NCBI GenBank assembly: GCA_021234155.1
Contig: JAJEKV010000011.1
Location: 15,514,441-15,578,440 of the forward strand
Reading direction: 5' to 3'
DNA: 64,000 bases
Source of the DNA: Isoetes taiwanensis
Taxonomy: Eukaryota > Streptophyta > Lycopodiopsida > Isoetales > Isoetaceae
Part shown: positions 1-13,300 of the stretch, in pieces
How positions within the stretch are numbered: the stretch's first letter is position 1
Layout: every line of letters starts with the position of its first letter
Position numbers and translations under genes: made by a program
Notes under the pieces: model-generated
The model's input: only the letters and a program-made list of their open reading frames with translations
What the model was told of the DNA's origin: nothing
Database searches by the model: none

Positions 1-3000
1 GGATTCAAATAACTACTTCCTACTTGGATAAATTATTTCTCCTCTGGAACTTTAGGCTGACAGAAAGAAACGAGTTTGGGCGTGTATCGATCATATCTTT
101 TGTGGTTTTTATTATTTCAACTATTGGCAACACTTATTGCGCAAGATGAGGCATGATTCCTCGTGATTTGTGGGATCAATATCCCTATGAAACGTTGGAT
201 ACACCTGGCAGTTATCATCTACCATGTGCCATTTATGCTATATTACATATGGATCGTTGGTCAACACCGCCACTCAATAAAAGTGCTACTGGCTTGCCGC
301 ACACAAATTTTATATACATTATATATCTCTTATAGAGGTCTATAATCCATATGACAAAATAAGGATAGAGCGTTTGATTCCGGGAGTTTAAATTTGGTGT
401 GATATGGACTCAAAGTTTTTCACTATCGGGAATCAAAGGAGTAAAGCATGTAGGGAGATTTGGAATAATCCCGTGGTTAATCTAATGAGTCCTGTTTCGC
501 ATGTAAGAAAAGAAATGAGCCTCTGTTGTATTTCAGATGTATTTTTTTCAAGTATCGCAACAGCCTCCCAGGCAGGAGGTGCATGATTCCCAAGATTTCC
601 GCCTCCCCATGAAACCCGTGGGGTTGCGGTGGCATGACCGCCTCCCAGGAGGTGACTCTGGCCGCCGGTTAGCTAGTATTATCTTACAAACATGTTAATT
701 ATATTGTCTCTACTTATACTTGTAGCATGGTAACCCTCAAACACCCCATTAGTAAATGTTATCCACACATAGGTGTAGAAGGGGTCATTGATGGCTGTAC
801 TCATGTAAGATTCAAATAACTCATGTATCAAGTTAACTCAGTTTAACCGTCTGTCGGACTGTTGTATGTCACATAAGGTGAGAATTCGTCAATACTCAAT
901 GTTTTCTTTAGAACCTCATTCTATGAGTTTCTCAGGTTAAGCAAAAAGAGTATAACCCTCTCAAATATAGGATGCTAATTTTACTTAGCCCATATTCTTA
1001 TGTGTAAAATCATCTATCTTGATATTTTATAATGGGAGGGTGCTTAATACGGATCCGCCAAGTGACCTCAAGATAGATTTGCTTAATATCCGCGACCTCG
1101 TAAGATAGATTTGCCGGGCTCGCCCACCTCCCAGTGCACTGTCACACATTAAGGTAATATTTTACCTCTCATCACATTTTCCCTCTTAAAATTGTTTTCT
1201 TCCTTGTAATATTCTCCAAAAATGCCCAACTTGTCCCGAACTTCGCGGATGGTGGTTTTGATATCCCAGTATGTATTGCTGGGCTATGCCCTATGATTTT
1301 CCTCGCATCAGCCTTTTAGCTTAAAATTGTGTCCTCGGCTAAAAATTTCTTTTCCATACTGGAAGCCAAGCAAAGAAGTTTTGGGGCCGTTTTTAGGAAT
1401 GAATTCCATCCGTATAGACTATAAAACACATTGATGGCTCCCAACCCGCTCAACTCATGATGGGTGAGCACCGGATATCCTACCGGTTTTACCGGACCGC
1501 AGACCTCTTTACCCAAATTGCCTTGACTAGTACCCGATACCTAAATGTCGAGCTGAGCTGTTTTAAGGATCGGTCCAGCAAGAACAAGTATGACAAAGCC
1601 CCTTATATGCTAGCTTGGCAGCTTTGCATGCAGAGGAGGATTATCCTGAAGACGTGGTGTGCATGAAGACCCCGCTTCATTCTTAAATGATGAGCTTTTG
1701 CCTTAAATCGGTTAAATATATGGCAGCATTTCTTGATAAAATAACAAATATGTGAAGCCTTAGCGATGGCTCAGGGCGGTTTTTTCCCTCGACACACATT
1801 GTACTTTATTATGCGTTTTGATTTTCATGACCCGCTGGCCTGCCTTTGATAATTCTAAACATGTGGTATATCTTGGTCTAAATAGTGGGTCCTTATATGA
1901 TTATTTACATTCTCGCTTCATGGTTACATCAACTAGGGGTTGAAAGGGCCATCTCCATTAGTTCAAACTTTGGTATTTTTCCTTCCTATGCCTTTTGATT
2001 TCAAAAGGTATACATTAGACGATCTAAGATAAACTCCCGAGGCTCTTTTGGTTTTGCACTGCTATCATTTACTATCATGCTACTGCAGCCAGGTTGGCAC
2101 CAAGCCTCCTACTGTACCCTTTTGTTTAATAGGTTTCGATGAGCCGGAAATTGCATTAGAAGATGATTTGATCAGAATGACTTGAAGATATTAATTTACT
2201 CATGTATACATGTGGTTTTGTATGTCACATTTGGGAAATGTAAGCCTATTTACATAAGCCTTTTTATTTATACTTTGATATGCCGTACTTTTGTTGCTTA
2301 TTTTAACTTCACATGTCTACAAGTATGTTTAGTCAGTATTTTCGCCAGAAATATGTTCTATGTTCTGCCATAAATTATAACCTTTTGGAAGTCAATTGGC
2401 TGTACTGCTTTGTTATGCTATAACAGTCAGGCTGCTTGCTCAGTACATTGAATTTTCAAAGGAACTTGTAGTGTTATAGCCCACATAGTGTTAGTCTTAT
2501 GTCGAGATGTAAAGGAGCTGGATATTGCTATTAGATGCTACCTTTGTATTAAAATATCTTTAAGTCTCTAAGTTATATTCTGGAATTAAATGTACAAAGA
2601 AAAATATTTGGAGTTCCAAATGCTCATTCGTGGAAGATTTTTCCTCAACTCCATTTGAAATATCATGCGCGTTCTGCTGTGCCATGTGTGCAAAACGGTA
2701 TGTTTTTAGAATAAAATGTGTATTGTTCGTGGTATGTATTTATTATTCATATTCTCGTTGACAAGGGTTATACCCTTATGGTTCTTAATTGTTATTGTGT
2801 ATACTAGGTTCAAGTATAATAGCCTATTTTATTTGGACCTTCAGCACCAAAGATACTCTAATGGGCTTAGGGCTTGCCCTCGATTTTAAATATTCAGAAT
2901 CAGATAATTCCTGGAAGAAATGGAAAAACGGCGGAATAAAATTACTACTTCCTATATTTTAGTAGCTGCAAATAGGTTTGTTTAAACTACCTTCAAATTG

Positions 3001-3945
3001 TTAGAAGTTTCTAAATAGACATGTATAAATCCAATGGTTTTTCTCCATCGTATGCTTTCTTGTTTTGGCTAAACTTTCACAAAATAGAAAGGTAAATATT
3101 AGCCATCACGCTTATAATTCAAAAATCATACCTTGGCAAAGATATCAATTATCAGAATACATATCAAGCATAATATGTACATATACATGTTCAAAAACCT
3201 AAAAAAAAGGGTCACATTGTTGCTTTTCTCTAATGCTTCAACTTTGTACTTTGAATAAGAAAGAAAGTGGAAAAAAAAAAAAGAAAATATAAACCCTATT
3301 TGAAATTTCTCTAAAGTTGTAGCATACATCGTGGTGTTGAATTTTGGGGTTAATCTATCCATTTTTCAAGCTTCCACTTATTCCTAGGAAGTTTAGCTTA
3401 ATCGATGTCCCGATGGATATGTCTAGAGGTAAAGGTTTGGCTATTCAACTCCAAAATCGACTTCAAGCGTGCAAAAAACAAAGCTAAACTACCCTTTTTT
3501 TTGTGGGTGCATTTCTTTTCCATTTATTTTAGCCGTTTCTCTGGCAAATCGCTACAAAATAGCCATTTGGCTAACCTTAGCCGCTATTTTATTCCATCTT
3601 GACTTCTTGTTCTTGTATGCATGTATAAGATGGGGCCAAGTGGATTGGACCAATGCCGATGTTTGCGCTATAGTGATTAGAACGGGTTCAAGCCGTTTTT
3701 TTAGACTACAAGCTTTATTCAACAACTAAAACTGTAGCAAATATAAAAATGCAAAGACAGATTATAACCCTCAAAGTGGACAAACTTCACATCCTAACCG
3801 AGCACAACCACATGCCTATGCAAAAGAATGAATCAAGGATGCTGTATCGTTGCTTTCTCTTGATCAAGCAGGAAGGCAAATTGTAAGCTATATTAATTTT
3901 ATTTTGGCGCCCCACCGAAGAAATTGGAATCTCATCCCCAAAGAT
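1..3945. other. AT-rich DNA without recognisable gene
   Basis: Only short open frames occur and none shows a known motif, splice-supported structure or compositional change expected of a gene. Homopolymer T runs and scattered GCCTCC-containing GC-rich patches are the only notable features. Confidence 0.5.
555..650. repeat. GC-rich hairpin cluster (CCTCC..GGAGG)
   Basis: Two short inverted repeats with CCTCC/GGAGG arms lie about 55 bases apart (near 568-585 and 628-643) in otherwise AT-rich DNA. Similar motifs occur at 25403-25420 (arms TTGCCTCC / GGAGGCAA) and 27643-27660. They resemble a dispersed hairpin motif rather than a gene or terminator. Confidence 0.4.
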
Positions 3946-4696
3946 TCACGCCTTTTTTGTAGTGATAACCAACCTCCTTCTTCCGCATTGGACCACGCGT
4001 AAAAGCCGCCTACATGCTAGATGGTGTGCTCGCTTCAGAGTTTGGGCTAAGTATCGATAGATAGCAAGCAAAATTTGCCGGCTAGATCGGTAGAGACGTA
4101 AGCAAATAGGGTCAAATGTAACCAAGACCATGCCTCAAGCCACACACAAGAAAAAATAATGCTAGCCACTTCAACCTCACAGTATAAAGGATGTAGAAGC
4201 TCAAATCCGACATCCATTTTATGACTAACCTGACTGAGGCATCTATAGATCACTTGCCACCACAAAACTACTACTTTGGACGGCTACTATCCCATACCCA
4301 TCCAAACACTTTTCCATTGTAAATGAGGGACCAAGATGCCACCACAGATATAGAGGCGTGACTTCGTAATGCAAAGCAAATTTATACACCCAAGACACAA
4401 ACCGCCTCGGCTGGATATCCCGATGGCAAACCCCATACGCCAATTCTTCAATTTGTAACTTAACTGCGGGCAACAATGCAAAGAATATGATTCCAAATTA
4501 CCTGCCTCGTCATCCAGACAACAAGAACTTTGTTCTAAATGCTTCCCCATGACACGAGGATGACCGTGACTCATACTCAGAGAGACTACCCTCTAATACA
4601 TAAGCACGCACTTCAATGCGATATACATACCTGGGATCTTCCCTCCCATGGCAATCATCTCATCATGAGCAGCCCTCCGCCTATTTCTTCGGGCCA
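3946..4696 (-). other. Possible unrecognised gene fragment with splice-like sites
   Basis: Reading the minus strand, an ATG near 4696 opens a basic stretch (MARRNRRRAAHDEM) that ends at a GTATGT donor-like site near 4636. Further open stretches follow, with acceptor-like TTGCCCGCAG near 4465 and a basic C-terminal frame ending at 3946. The pieces are not in one frame and I recognise no domain. It may be a decayed host gene or chance. Low confidence. Confidence 0.2.
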
Positions 4697-4799
4697 TCTA
4701 TGAAATGAGGCCCGAAAAGAAGGACACGAAGGTCATTCGCCCACGCCAATGGGACTCCACGCTTAAGTATTAATACAAGGGTTAGTACACAGCATGAAT

Positions 4800-5640
4800 A
4801 TATATAAATAACCACCAATGGCGGTGGCGTATCCGCCTCCATTATACCAAACGCAAGATGTAATATGCGTATCTAATCCTAAGAAAACACCCAATCCCGG
4901 TGTTCTACCCCTACCACTCCCGTGAGGACGCGACCGGTACTGGCCTCAAGAGACTGCGACCGTAGTCTTGGCATGGCGCTGGCTGGCATAGAACATTGGC
5001 TAGGGTTGTCCACCTCCCATCCGCCTCCCGTGCGCCAACACTTGCGTATGGTTCATGCTATGGTTTCGCTTATAGCCTTCCCGGAGACGCAGCAAACTCG
5101 TGGTGATCACCCTTCGAGCCTACCTGCGTTCATGACTGTCCGATGAGGTGCGTGGCCTGGAGGCGCCCTTCCGTAATCATTAAGGGTTCCATGGGTGAGT
5201 TTCAGAGAATACGCGCTACATCAGCTACCCCGATCCGCATTCTACTTACCAATTCTAAACTACTCAAAGTGCGTGGTGTGCTCCATAATGGATCACACCT
5301 CTACACCCAGAGGTCAGCACCCATACCCGCCCTCAGTACGCGGACCGCTATCAGGCTCAGCCCATCGAGGGAGTCTCGTGAGCTTCCAGGCGTCGCGGTA
5401 AAGACCTCACCCTCGGCGTCACCACTGTTCCTTGTCCGGCGTTGCTCATACCATAGCATCTGCACCGGCGGGTTCTTGTGCATCGTGCCGCATTTAATAG
5501 GACTCTATTGTGGCGCTTCTAGGAGCAGGCCAGCAATAATATCTACTGGTGGTTCACCCCGTAATCCCCTGCTTTGCGCCGACATCAAAGAATTAACAAT
5601 CCATCCTTCGGTAGTTCAGAATTGAATATAAAGAGAATCC
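4800..5640 (+). other. GC-richer block with unrecognised 160-codon open frame
   Basis: This block is clearly richer in G+C and CpG than its neighbours. It holds an open frame from 5143 to 5625 on the plus strand whose composition (Ser/Arg/Pro-rich) and lack of motifs argue against a conserved protein. It may be part of an old mobile element. Confidence 0.2.
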
Positions 5641-6129
5641 TGTTTGCGTTCGGCGTTAGTTTCATGATTGAATCGTTGTGCAGAATGGTGAGAACGACAC
5701 AAATTAAAGCGCAGGCCTAGAACGCTTATAACCACCTACTCAATTCTCAAAATGGATCATTTCCATGTAGCTTCCATCTCCGGGAGCGAGAATTCAGCCG
5801 CGCATTTCCACAGTGGGACGCATCATAGTGGTGTGATTCTTCCGCAGTGTGTGCGGATGGCTTCAGCCCCGCCTTCCTTGGTCGGGACATCTTCGTGAGT
5901 CAATCCTGTGGAGGTGGGGTCAGTTGGTATCCAAATCCTTGGTAACTTATGCCGCCTATAATCGACAAAGGTGTGGGCGCCTTCCCAAATGGTAGTATAA
6001 TTAGCCTATCTTTCCTAGGCACTACAACCCTGTAAAATTTGTTCCACGCTTGAAACAACAAAGAAAACACACTACGTTGTTTCTCTTTGAAAAGATTTAA
6101 AAGCAAAACCTACAATGTGAAGTTATACT

Positions 6130-6345
6130 GAGGTGTGGTTTTCAAGGATATGTCAGAAGTTTTTCTTTAGAGCCGTAGTTTTTTTTTAAGAATGTGTGGT
6201 TTCTTAAGGATGTTTTAGTTTCTTTTATGATGTGTTGTTTTCTCTCAAAAAGTGTATGGTTTTTGTTGTATTTGCCTTTAAGGTGTTATTTTTAAGGTAG
6301 TTTTTTTTGTAAGTGTGGCTTTGAGTGGTTTTCTTAAGAATTCAT
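6130..6345 (+). repeat. Diverged G/T-rich tandem repeat (about 20-bp unit)
   Basis: Versions of GTGTGGTTTTCTTAA recur about every 20 bases with many substitutions, giving an almost cytosine-free strand. No gene overlaps it. It lies about 260 bases before the CATGCC minisatellite but has unrelated units. Confidence 0.5.
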
Positions 6346-6604
6346 GTGTATGACCAAGTTGTTCAGCAGATGCTACATTACAAATTGACACACTTCACCG
6401 GCATTTAGCTTCATACATGCAAGTGTGTGTGTGAGCTCTTTCTAGAGCGGAAACTTGGAAGACATCGGCCACGCAGCAACCTGTAGAAGCACATTATCAT
6501 ATGAAGAACCAGAGATGGATAATCGGGTTATTAGTGTAAATTCCATATATATAGTATTTCGAAGGACTCAAACATGCTACACCTACTATACTGTATTGTA
6601 ATTT

Positions 6605-8285
6605 AACATGCCAAGGTGGCTCAAACATGCCCGGACTCCAATATGCCACCTAGCTCCAAACATGCCAGTGGCTCAATCATGCCACGCGTATTCCAACATG
6701 CCAACTAGGCTCCACCAAGGTGGTTCAAACATGCCATGTGGGTCTAACATGCCAAGGTGGTCCTCCTCCGCCACGTATTCCAACATGCCACCTGTGGGCC
6801 CAACATGCCAAGGTCAACATGTCACCTAGGGTTCCAACATGCCACCAAGGTTCAAACATGCCAAGGTATCTCAAACATGCCACACTAAGCCCAACATGCC
6901 AGGCCCCTAGTTCCAACACATGGGCTGCCTCTTCCCAAAATGCCACCTAGGCTCTTAAATACGCTAAGGTGTCAAACATGCCAATGGCCCTAATATGCCA
7001 CCTGTGACGCCCCTGCTAATGCCACACCCGCCCCGGCAACATGCCACCCAGGGGTCTAAATACATGCCAAGGTGGCTCAAACATGCCAGCCACGGCCCAA
7101 CATGCCACCCAGGTCTAACGCACTGGGCGGTGGCTCCAAACATGCCACCTAGGCTTCCCACATGCCACCCAGGCTCAAACATGCCAAGGTGGCTCAAACA
7201 TGCCATCAAGTACCCAACATGCCAAGGTGATTCAAAACATGCCACCCAGTTCCAACATGCCAAGGTGGCTCAAACATGCCATCAGCGTGAGGCAGCCCAG
7301 CGGCCACCTAGGGCTCCAACATGCCGTGGCTCAACATGGCACGCGTGGGTTCCAAATTACGCCTCTCTAGGCTCCATTCCACATGCCACCTAGGTCAAAC
7401 ATGCCAAGGTGGCTCAACATGCCACGCGGTGCTCTTCCCAACATGCCACCCAGGCTCCAACATGCCATCTAGCCCAAATACACCTAGGCTCCAACATGCC
7501 GCGTAAGGTGGTCTTAACATGCCAAGTGTGGTTTCAAACATATCACTCATAGGCCCAACATGCCACCATAGGCTCAAACATGCTGGGTGGTTCAAACATG
7601 CCACCCAGGCTCAACACGCCAAGGTGGCTCAAATACAGCCACATGGGCTTCCCAACATGCCAATCACCCAGGGCTCCAACATGCCAAGGTGGTTCCAACA
7701 TGCCACCTAGGCTCCAATATTTATGACAAGGTATTCCAACATGCCGTACCTAGTCTAACATTTACGGCAGTGGAGTTCAAACATTTCGCCACCTATAGGT
7801 CTGGGCGTGCATGCAAATACAAAGTGGCTCCAACATGTCACCTAGGTTCCAACATACAACATGCCTTATAGGCTCAAACATGCACCTAGGTCTGTGTCAA
7901 CATGCCAATCACCTAGGCTCAGAAACATTATGTAAGGTGGTTCAAACATGCCACACGCGGCACCCAACATGCCATGTACCTGTATTCCAATATTGACAGC
8001 AGGGAACAAACATGCTACCCAGGGTCTAAGCAGGCTCTCAAAATGAGCGTGCCGAAAGTGGTCTAACATGCTACCTAGGGTTCCAAATATGCTACAAATA
8101 TGCTGGCAAAAGGGTTCAATATGCTGGGAGCGCCCCAAAACATGCCACTCAGGGCTTCAATATGTTAATTTAGGCTCAAATGATGCTGGTTCAACATGCC
8201 ATAGGCCTCAATACGCCACCAGCTCCAGCCACGCTACAGGTGGATCAGACATGCCACCCAGGCTCAGCCCCATGCCACCAGGCAC
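6605..8285 (+). repeat. CATGCC minisatellite
   Basis: About 1.7 kb is built from units of roughly 19-20 bases, in two alternating types. One reads approximately CAAGGTGGCTCAAACATGC and the other CACCTAGGCTCCAACATGC. Units are shuffled and vary by indels. Both strands stay open by chance in places, giving repetitive W-H-V or N-M-P peptides. These open frames are not genes: they shift with every indel and follow the repeat exactly. Confidence 0.9.
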
Positions 8286-8289
8286 TCCA

Positions 8290-8702
8290 AGGCGGAATTC
8301 TTTGGCAGATCGCAGCTCGTGTGCAAGGGATAGAATAGAGGGATCTTGAGAACTTAAAGCTACCATATCCTTCCCCAAGTCGTGCCGTGACTTTGGCAGC
8401 CATTTCCTCACCAGGGAGAGGCCGCACTCCTGTGCAGAGATCTAACATCGCAGCAGCAGGCTCGTCGTGAGGTAGCCTTCTGCCGCCGGGCTTCCTCCGA
8501 GTGAAAATGCCAATGCCCCCCTCCGGACTTCTGCTTTCGCCATCCAAATCCCTGAATCCATCGCCTGGCAACCGCCGGCGGTGTTCAAAAAACGTAAGAT
8601 CGTCCTGAGAATCCTACCAAACCGCCGCCCCGCGGGTTGACCGCAGAAAACCCAAAGCGTTTTGGTCGCACGCGCATAAAGAAGCCCACGGAGACTGCCC
8701 AT
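8290..8702 (-). other. GC-rich unique spacer with unrecognised open frames
   Basis: This CpG-rich stretch separates the main minisatellite from its inverted arm. Overlapping minus-strand frames (8245-8571 and 8442-8702) encode Arg/Gly/Pro-rich peptides without a motif I know. It could be the 5' exon or promoter of a real gene that the minisatellite invaded, or unique spacer DNA. Confidence 0.25.
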
Positions 8703-8831
8703 ATCGTCCTAATGGCTTAAATTACCCTAGGGACCAAGCACCGTCATTTCTTGCAACCTAAAGAAACACGCAACCTCTACATGGCAGAGATTCCGCAACA
8801 CACCTCCTAGGCCAAATTCACTTTAGGTCGA

Positions 8832-9062
8832 GCATGTTGGAGCCTAGGGTGGTATTGCGTTGGAGCCTAGGGTGGCAGCTGCTGCCGGAGCCACTTGCAT
8901 GTTTGGAGCCTAGGTGGCATGTTGGGCCACCTGGCGGCTGTTGGAGCTTAGGGTGGCATGTTTGAGCCACCAGATGCTAAAGCTCTGCTGTTGGGGGCCA
9001 CCCTTGGGCTGTTGTGGAGCCCAGGTGGCATGCTCTGCTCACCTGGCGGCTGTTGGGAGCTT
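8832..9062 (-). repeat. Inverted arm of the CATGCC minisatellite
   Basis: TTGGAGCCTAGGGTGGCATG-type units here are the reverse complement of the units at 6605-8285. About 230 bases of repeat are present in opposite orientation, about 550 bases downstream of the main array. Confidence 0.85.
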
Positions 9063-10276
9063 CCCCAGTCACCGAGGTGACCCGTCAGCCGGGCCACGCC
9101 GCCAAACACGCCACATGCACCACCCGCCGAAAGGCCAGTGGTAAAAATTTCATCAAGTTGCCCACCTTCCTTACTGCATGACGTGTCACCTAACTGGAGC
9201 GCCAGCATCATCATATTCCATGTCATCCTGTAGCGCAGCCCTTTACTTTTGGAATGTAAAAGTCACGCCTTCTCTGCATAAGCAAGTGATTCGGTAAAGT
9301 CTTTTGCTTGCATTGGTTTGACTGAGCTCATCGTTAGAAGCTTCTGCTTTTGCAAGTGTAAAACCAAAGGAGTCCTGGGATGTACTGTATATTTTCGTGT
9401 ATTTATTGTTTATATTTCGACAATTCAATGGTTTATAATCCAATAGTTTAAACTTTTAAAATTTCAAAAGGTATCACTTAACTTAACTTATGACTAACGT
9501 ACTAGACAGACATCATGGTTCTTTGTCCTGATGGCCATATCTATAGCTTAGTTTCGAAAAGCAAGAATTGTGAAGAGCGGGAAGGAGGGTGGAAACATAA
9601 GCATAGAATTTGTCCTCGATAGAACCGCCCATTGCGTGCAAAACTGACCTAAAAAGAGGATGGGAAGGGTTTATGGGAATCTATATTCTACAAATGTAAG
9701 ATAAAGCAGCTGTCAGCCTTCCAAAGGTAAAATAGAGTGATTTTGCCTCACCCAAGGACATGAGCGCCTTCGGTAGTTAACAACCTCTAAGCTCAATCTA
9801 GTAGTTTTCTTTTTAAGGTGGTGGCTACCCGCCTCCCCGACTAACCATACCGTAAAGTGCTCCTGGCATTATCCTCTAGGTTTGCTTTTCAATTTCTATT
9901 ACTTTTTTTAGAAAGAAAATTTGACAACACTTTGTTATCATTTTAAACACAAGCTTTATCCAACTGGGCTATATCCTTAATCTTATAGGACTTGATCCAA
10001 CGATTGAGATCTAACCTCGACCTAACTACTTTGTTTAAAGAAACACAATTATACAATTAAGAAATGCTGTGCAGTACAGCAGAACTCTATTCCTGGACTG
10101 TGACACTTGTCTCAACCTCCTTCTGGCTCCCCATTCCGGGCCACCATAGCCATAGCTACTGACTCCTCTAACTGGCAAATGTAAATAATCCTCGAAGTGA
10201 CGAGGTGCGCAAGCTGGAGCTGATTTAACAAATTTTGGGAGTCTGCGTACTTTGGGAAGCTTCTGATCCATCTTCT

Positions 10277-10715
10277 TTGAGTTGAGGGAGGTTAGACTTA
10301 AGTTTCTGCGCAGAGCTAGGTTCTATTTTTGCATAGTTTGAATCCGCACCTTCTCGTGATGTGCTCCCTACTTGCTAATTCTTGTTTCGTATATTTTGTC
10401 TGGGTCAAGGCGGCGGAGCTGGCTCCTATCATTTAGGGCGACCAAGTCCAAAGTGACGAGTGGCAACTTGGAGCCTGATTTACAGCTTGGAGCTTTTACT
10501 TAACAGCCTTGCGACCTTGGTTTTAATCTATCTCTGTGAGTTGCAGTGAGGTTCAATCCCAAGTTTCGTAAGGCAGAGCTAGAGTCTATTTTGGCAATTG
10601 TTTTGAATCCTATGTATCTTCTTTAGGATGCATCACTTAAGCACTTTTGCTTTCAGATATTTTGTAGGTTTACTGAAGTACTTTGCTCTTGATGACCAAG
10701 TCCTACCAAGTCCAG
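10277..10715 (+). repeat. Diverged direct repeat pair (about 180 bp each)
   Basis: The segment from about 10277 to 10460 is repeated, with many changes and indels, at about 10536 to 10715. Shared landmarks in order are TGAGTTG, the AAGTTTC..GCAGAGCTA block, GTTTGAATCC or GTTTTGAATCC, and GACCAAGTCC. Confidence 0.6.
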
Positions 10716-13004
10716 CCATCTTTGAGAATGCAAGTCTCAGATATGATGCAAAATCAAAATGCGTATTTCAACTAGAGGCAACTGAGAATTTAATATCTTA
10801 GAAGGGCTGGATTCATGCCAACCTACCTTAGTCGTATTGTGGTATGTTAGCCTCAAATATGCAAGATTTTTTTAGTGCTTCTTTTTCCTCAGATCACACA
10901 GCGCATCCTAATGGTGTAAATGTGAACACTCCAATTCTTTATAACCTTTTCTTCTTTTGCAAAAGACGGTAATAAACTTTGCAAAGAATCTAGATATGCA
11001 ACCATGGTAAAAGGTTTGGATATATCGAGAAGCCTAAATGACCCGCTTGTAAGTCACCTTTTATAATGAGCGGGAAACCTGATTGCCTGATCCTAGATGT
11101 TTTAGTCGCCCTTTGACATGCTATCATGCATTACATCATGCATTGTAATACAAGATACATTGAAAATTACCCATTCCCTATTCGTAGTTCAATAATTTTA
11201 TGGGCATGTATTTCTGAGCATTGGCTTCAAATGTTCAAGACAACAAAACTTAAATAAGCAATTAGATATATAAGGGCACTTAAATTTATGTCATTAGATA
11301 GTTAAAGTTCATTCTCATTACTATTGCAATCATGCAATTCTTAACTTGTGTCAACAAAAACAACCGCTAATTTAGTGCCTTGACAATAAACCTACATCTA
11401 GAAAGAACGTATGTGTATTAGTAAGAAAACCAACATGTGTATAGTGGTGAAACCAACACGATTTCACTACAAACAATGAAAATAACACATGGATAATTGA
11501 AGGAAAACTATGCTGGGAATTGACACATGCATTACTTCTAGGTGAAGACCACATCTAAAAACCATGCATTGTTTTTTATTTTGGGTTGAAATCCACACAT
11601 ACCCCATATTACTTCGTTTCGGCCCAAACCACTGCAAAATCTGGCTATTACAAAAGTACGCATTGTTTTGGTTCAAAACCATGAAAATCATTTGTCTGTG
11701 AAAACTACAGTAAAAAATCCATCAGTTGTTTCTAGCATTTCTAACAAAGCGTGTCTGCAGGAGCGAGTGTTGTTTTCTTGCTAAAATAATGGCAAAAACG
11801 CACATATGGCGTGCATTTTGGGGTTATAGTGCAGTTATAGCTATTATTAGCCGTGCTGAACCAGCAAGTAGTAATTTAATCCTTTTGGCAAACTTTAGGC
11901 GTACCTTAAGTTCCCATACCCCATGGTAGTGGTGACGTTGCTTTTGTATTTGTAATGCGTCCCGCATAAATACATGACGAGACCGTGATAACGCATGGAA
12001 CGCTTCGCATTCTCCCTCTAGTATAATGTCAGTCTCAAAGATTAAGAAGCATCCAAGACATATAATGGAAGTAATCAATTCAGGAAATGAAGTTAAGAAT
12101 ATAACATTAATTAATGCTGAGATTATAGTAGTTCTGATAGTAATACATTGAAGTTAAAATATCAAAGTACAAGCACCGTGGTGCCCCATACGTAACTTAT
12201 CATCAAAGGAGTTTAGGACCAAGTCCGATGGTAAACATTCCTACAACAAAATTCATACATGATAAAACCATCACTTTAGTGTTGGGTCATCAGCAACCTC
12301 TATACAAGTGCGTGACGATCGTCTATTTGCCCCGCATACAACCATACCCGTAGGTTAATAATATGATTAAGTCATATTGAAGGGACCAATTTCCTACAAA
12401 TAAAAGAAAAATATCTAGAAGGGAATTCCATTGCAAAAAATGGCTTGCAATTCATTGTAGGTATAAGGAATGGTTGAGTTCTTTATAGCCGGAATGAACG
12501 CAAAGGCCATTTACTAGATGCCTTTCTAGCACCGGCCATGTCAACATCAACAATATTACCTCACGCCCCAGAGAGAACAATGGCGATCTCATCATCTGCT
12601 ATTATTATCATATAATGCATGCATCTACCCTAGAACATGATTCCTGCGAATCGCCTTCAAGCTTACCACGAGCGGGTTGATGCTGAGCACGCTGGCAAGT
12701 ACTTGGAGATTCCCGCATAGTCCCTGGATAGTGCTTCCTTGGCGTCTATCTTCATCACCTGTAGCATCCCTCAACTGGTAAGTGCTTCCACTTGACCAAG
12801 TATTGTAACATTTGAGTCCTTCGTCCTGCTTGTAAGCCTCCCACTGCTAGTTGAGTTTTCACGCATCTTCATATAAAACTTAGAATTGTTGCCTTAAGTT
12901 TTATTCATATCGTATTACTTGGAAAGTAAGCTGGAAATTTATTTGGCCGTTAATGGTGTCGATTGAGAACCGTTTCGCAGCAAATGGTACCGAGGAAGTT
13001 ATCT

Positions 13005-13300
13005 GCCATAAGCCTTCCAGTAAAATATTCAAGAACCTTCGCTTCTTTCCTCTCGGCATTTCACATGAAGGGCGCATTCTCGGATGCTACCAGGCTTATG
13101 ACACATGTTTATACATACATTGTTGTGATCTCATTATATGTGTTGCTGTAAGTATGCTGTATATTTTGCCGGACATGTAATCAGATGAAGCATCTCGCTG
13201 CATAAGCCTTCCCCAGCAATATCCGTTCCACCTTTTGTTTCTTTCCGTATTTCACATGAAGGGCAGACTCGATGCTACTAGTGGCTTTCATGACACAAAG
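13005..13300 (+). repeat. Diverged direct repeat pair (about 100 bp each)
   Basis: CATAAGCCTTCC, TTTCACATGAAGGGC, GATGCTAC and ATGACACA occur in the same order at about 13007-13108 and 13200-13298, with substitutions and small indels between them. This is a tandem duplication with a step of about 190 bases. Confidence 0.65.

Noticed and set aside
5143-5625. 160-codon open frame in a GC-rich patch as a real gene
   Set aside because: No motif, overlapping frames on both strands, Ser/Arg/Pro-rich composition. Kept only as an unclassified block.
6605-8285. CRISPR-like repeat array
   Set aside because: Units are contiguous and variable, without constant repeats and unique spacers, and the DNA is eukaryotic.
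6608-8349. Open frames with repeated N-M-P or W-H-V peptides
   Set aside because: They are translations of the CATGCC minisatellite; frames change at each indel and occur on both strands.
10551-10566. GGTTCAATCCC resembling a tRNA T-arm
   Set aside because: No acceptor, D or anticodon stem can be formed around it. It belongs to a diverged direct repeat.
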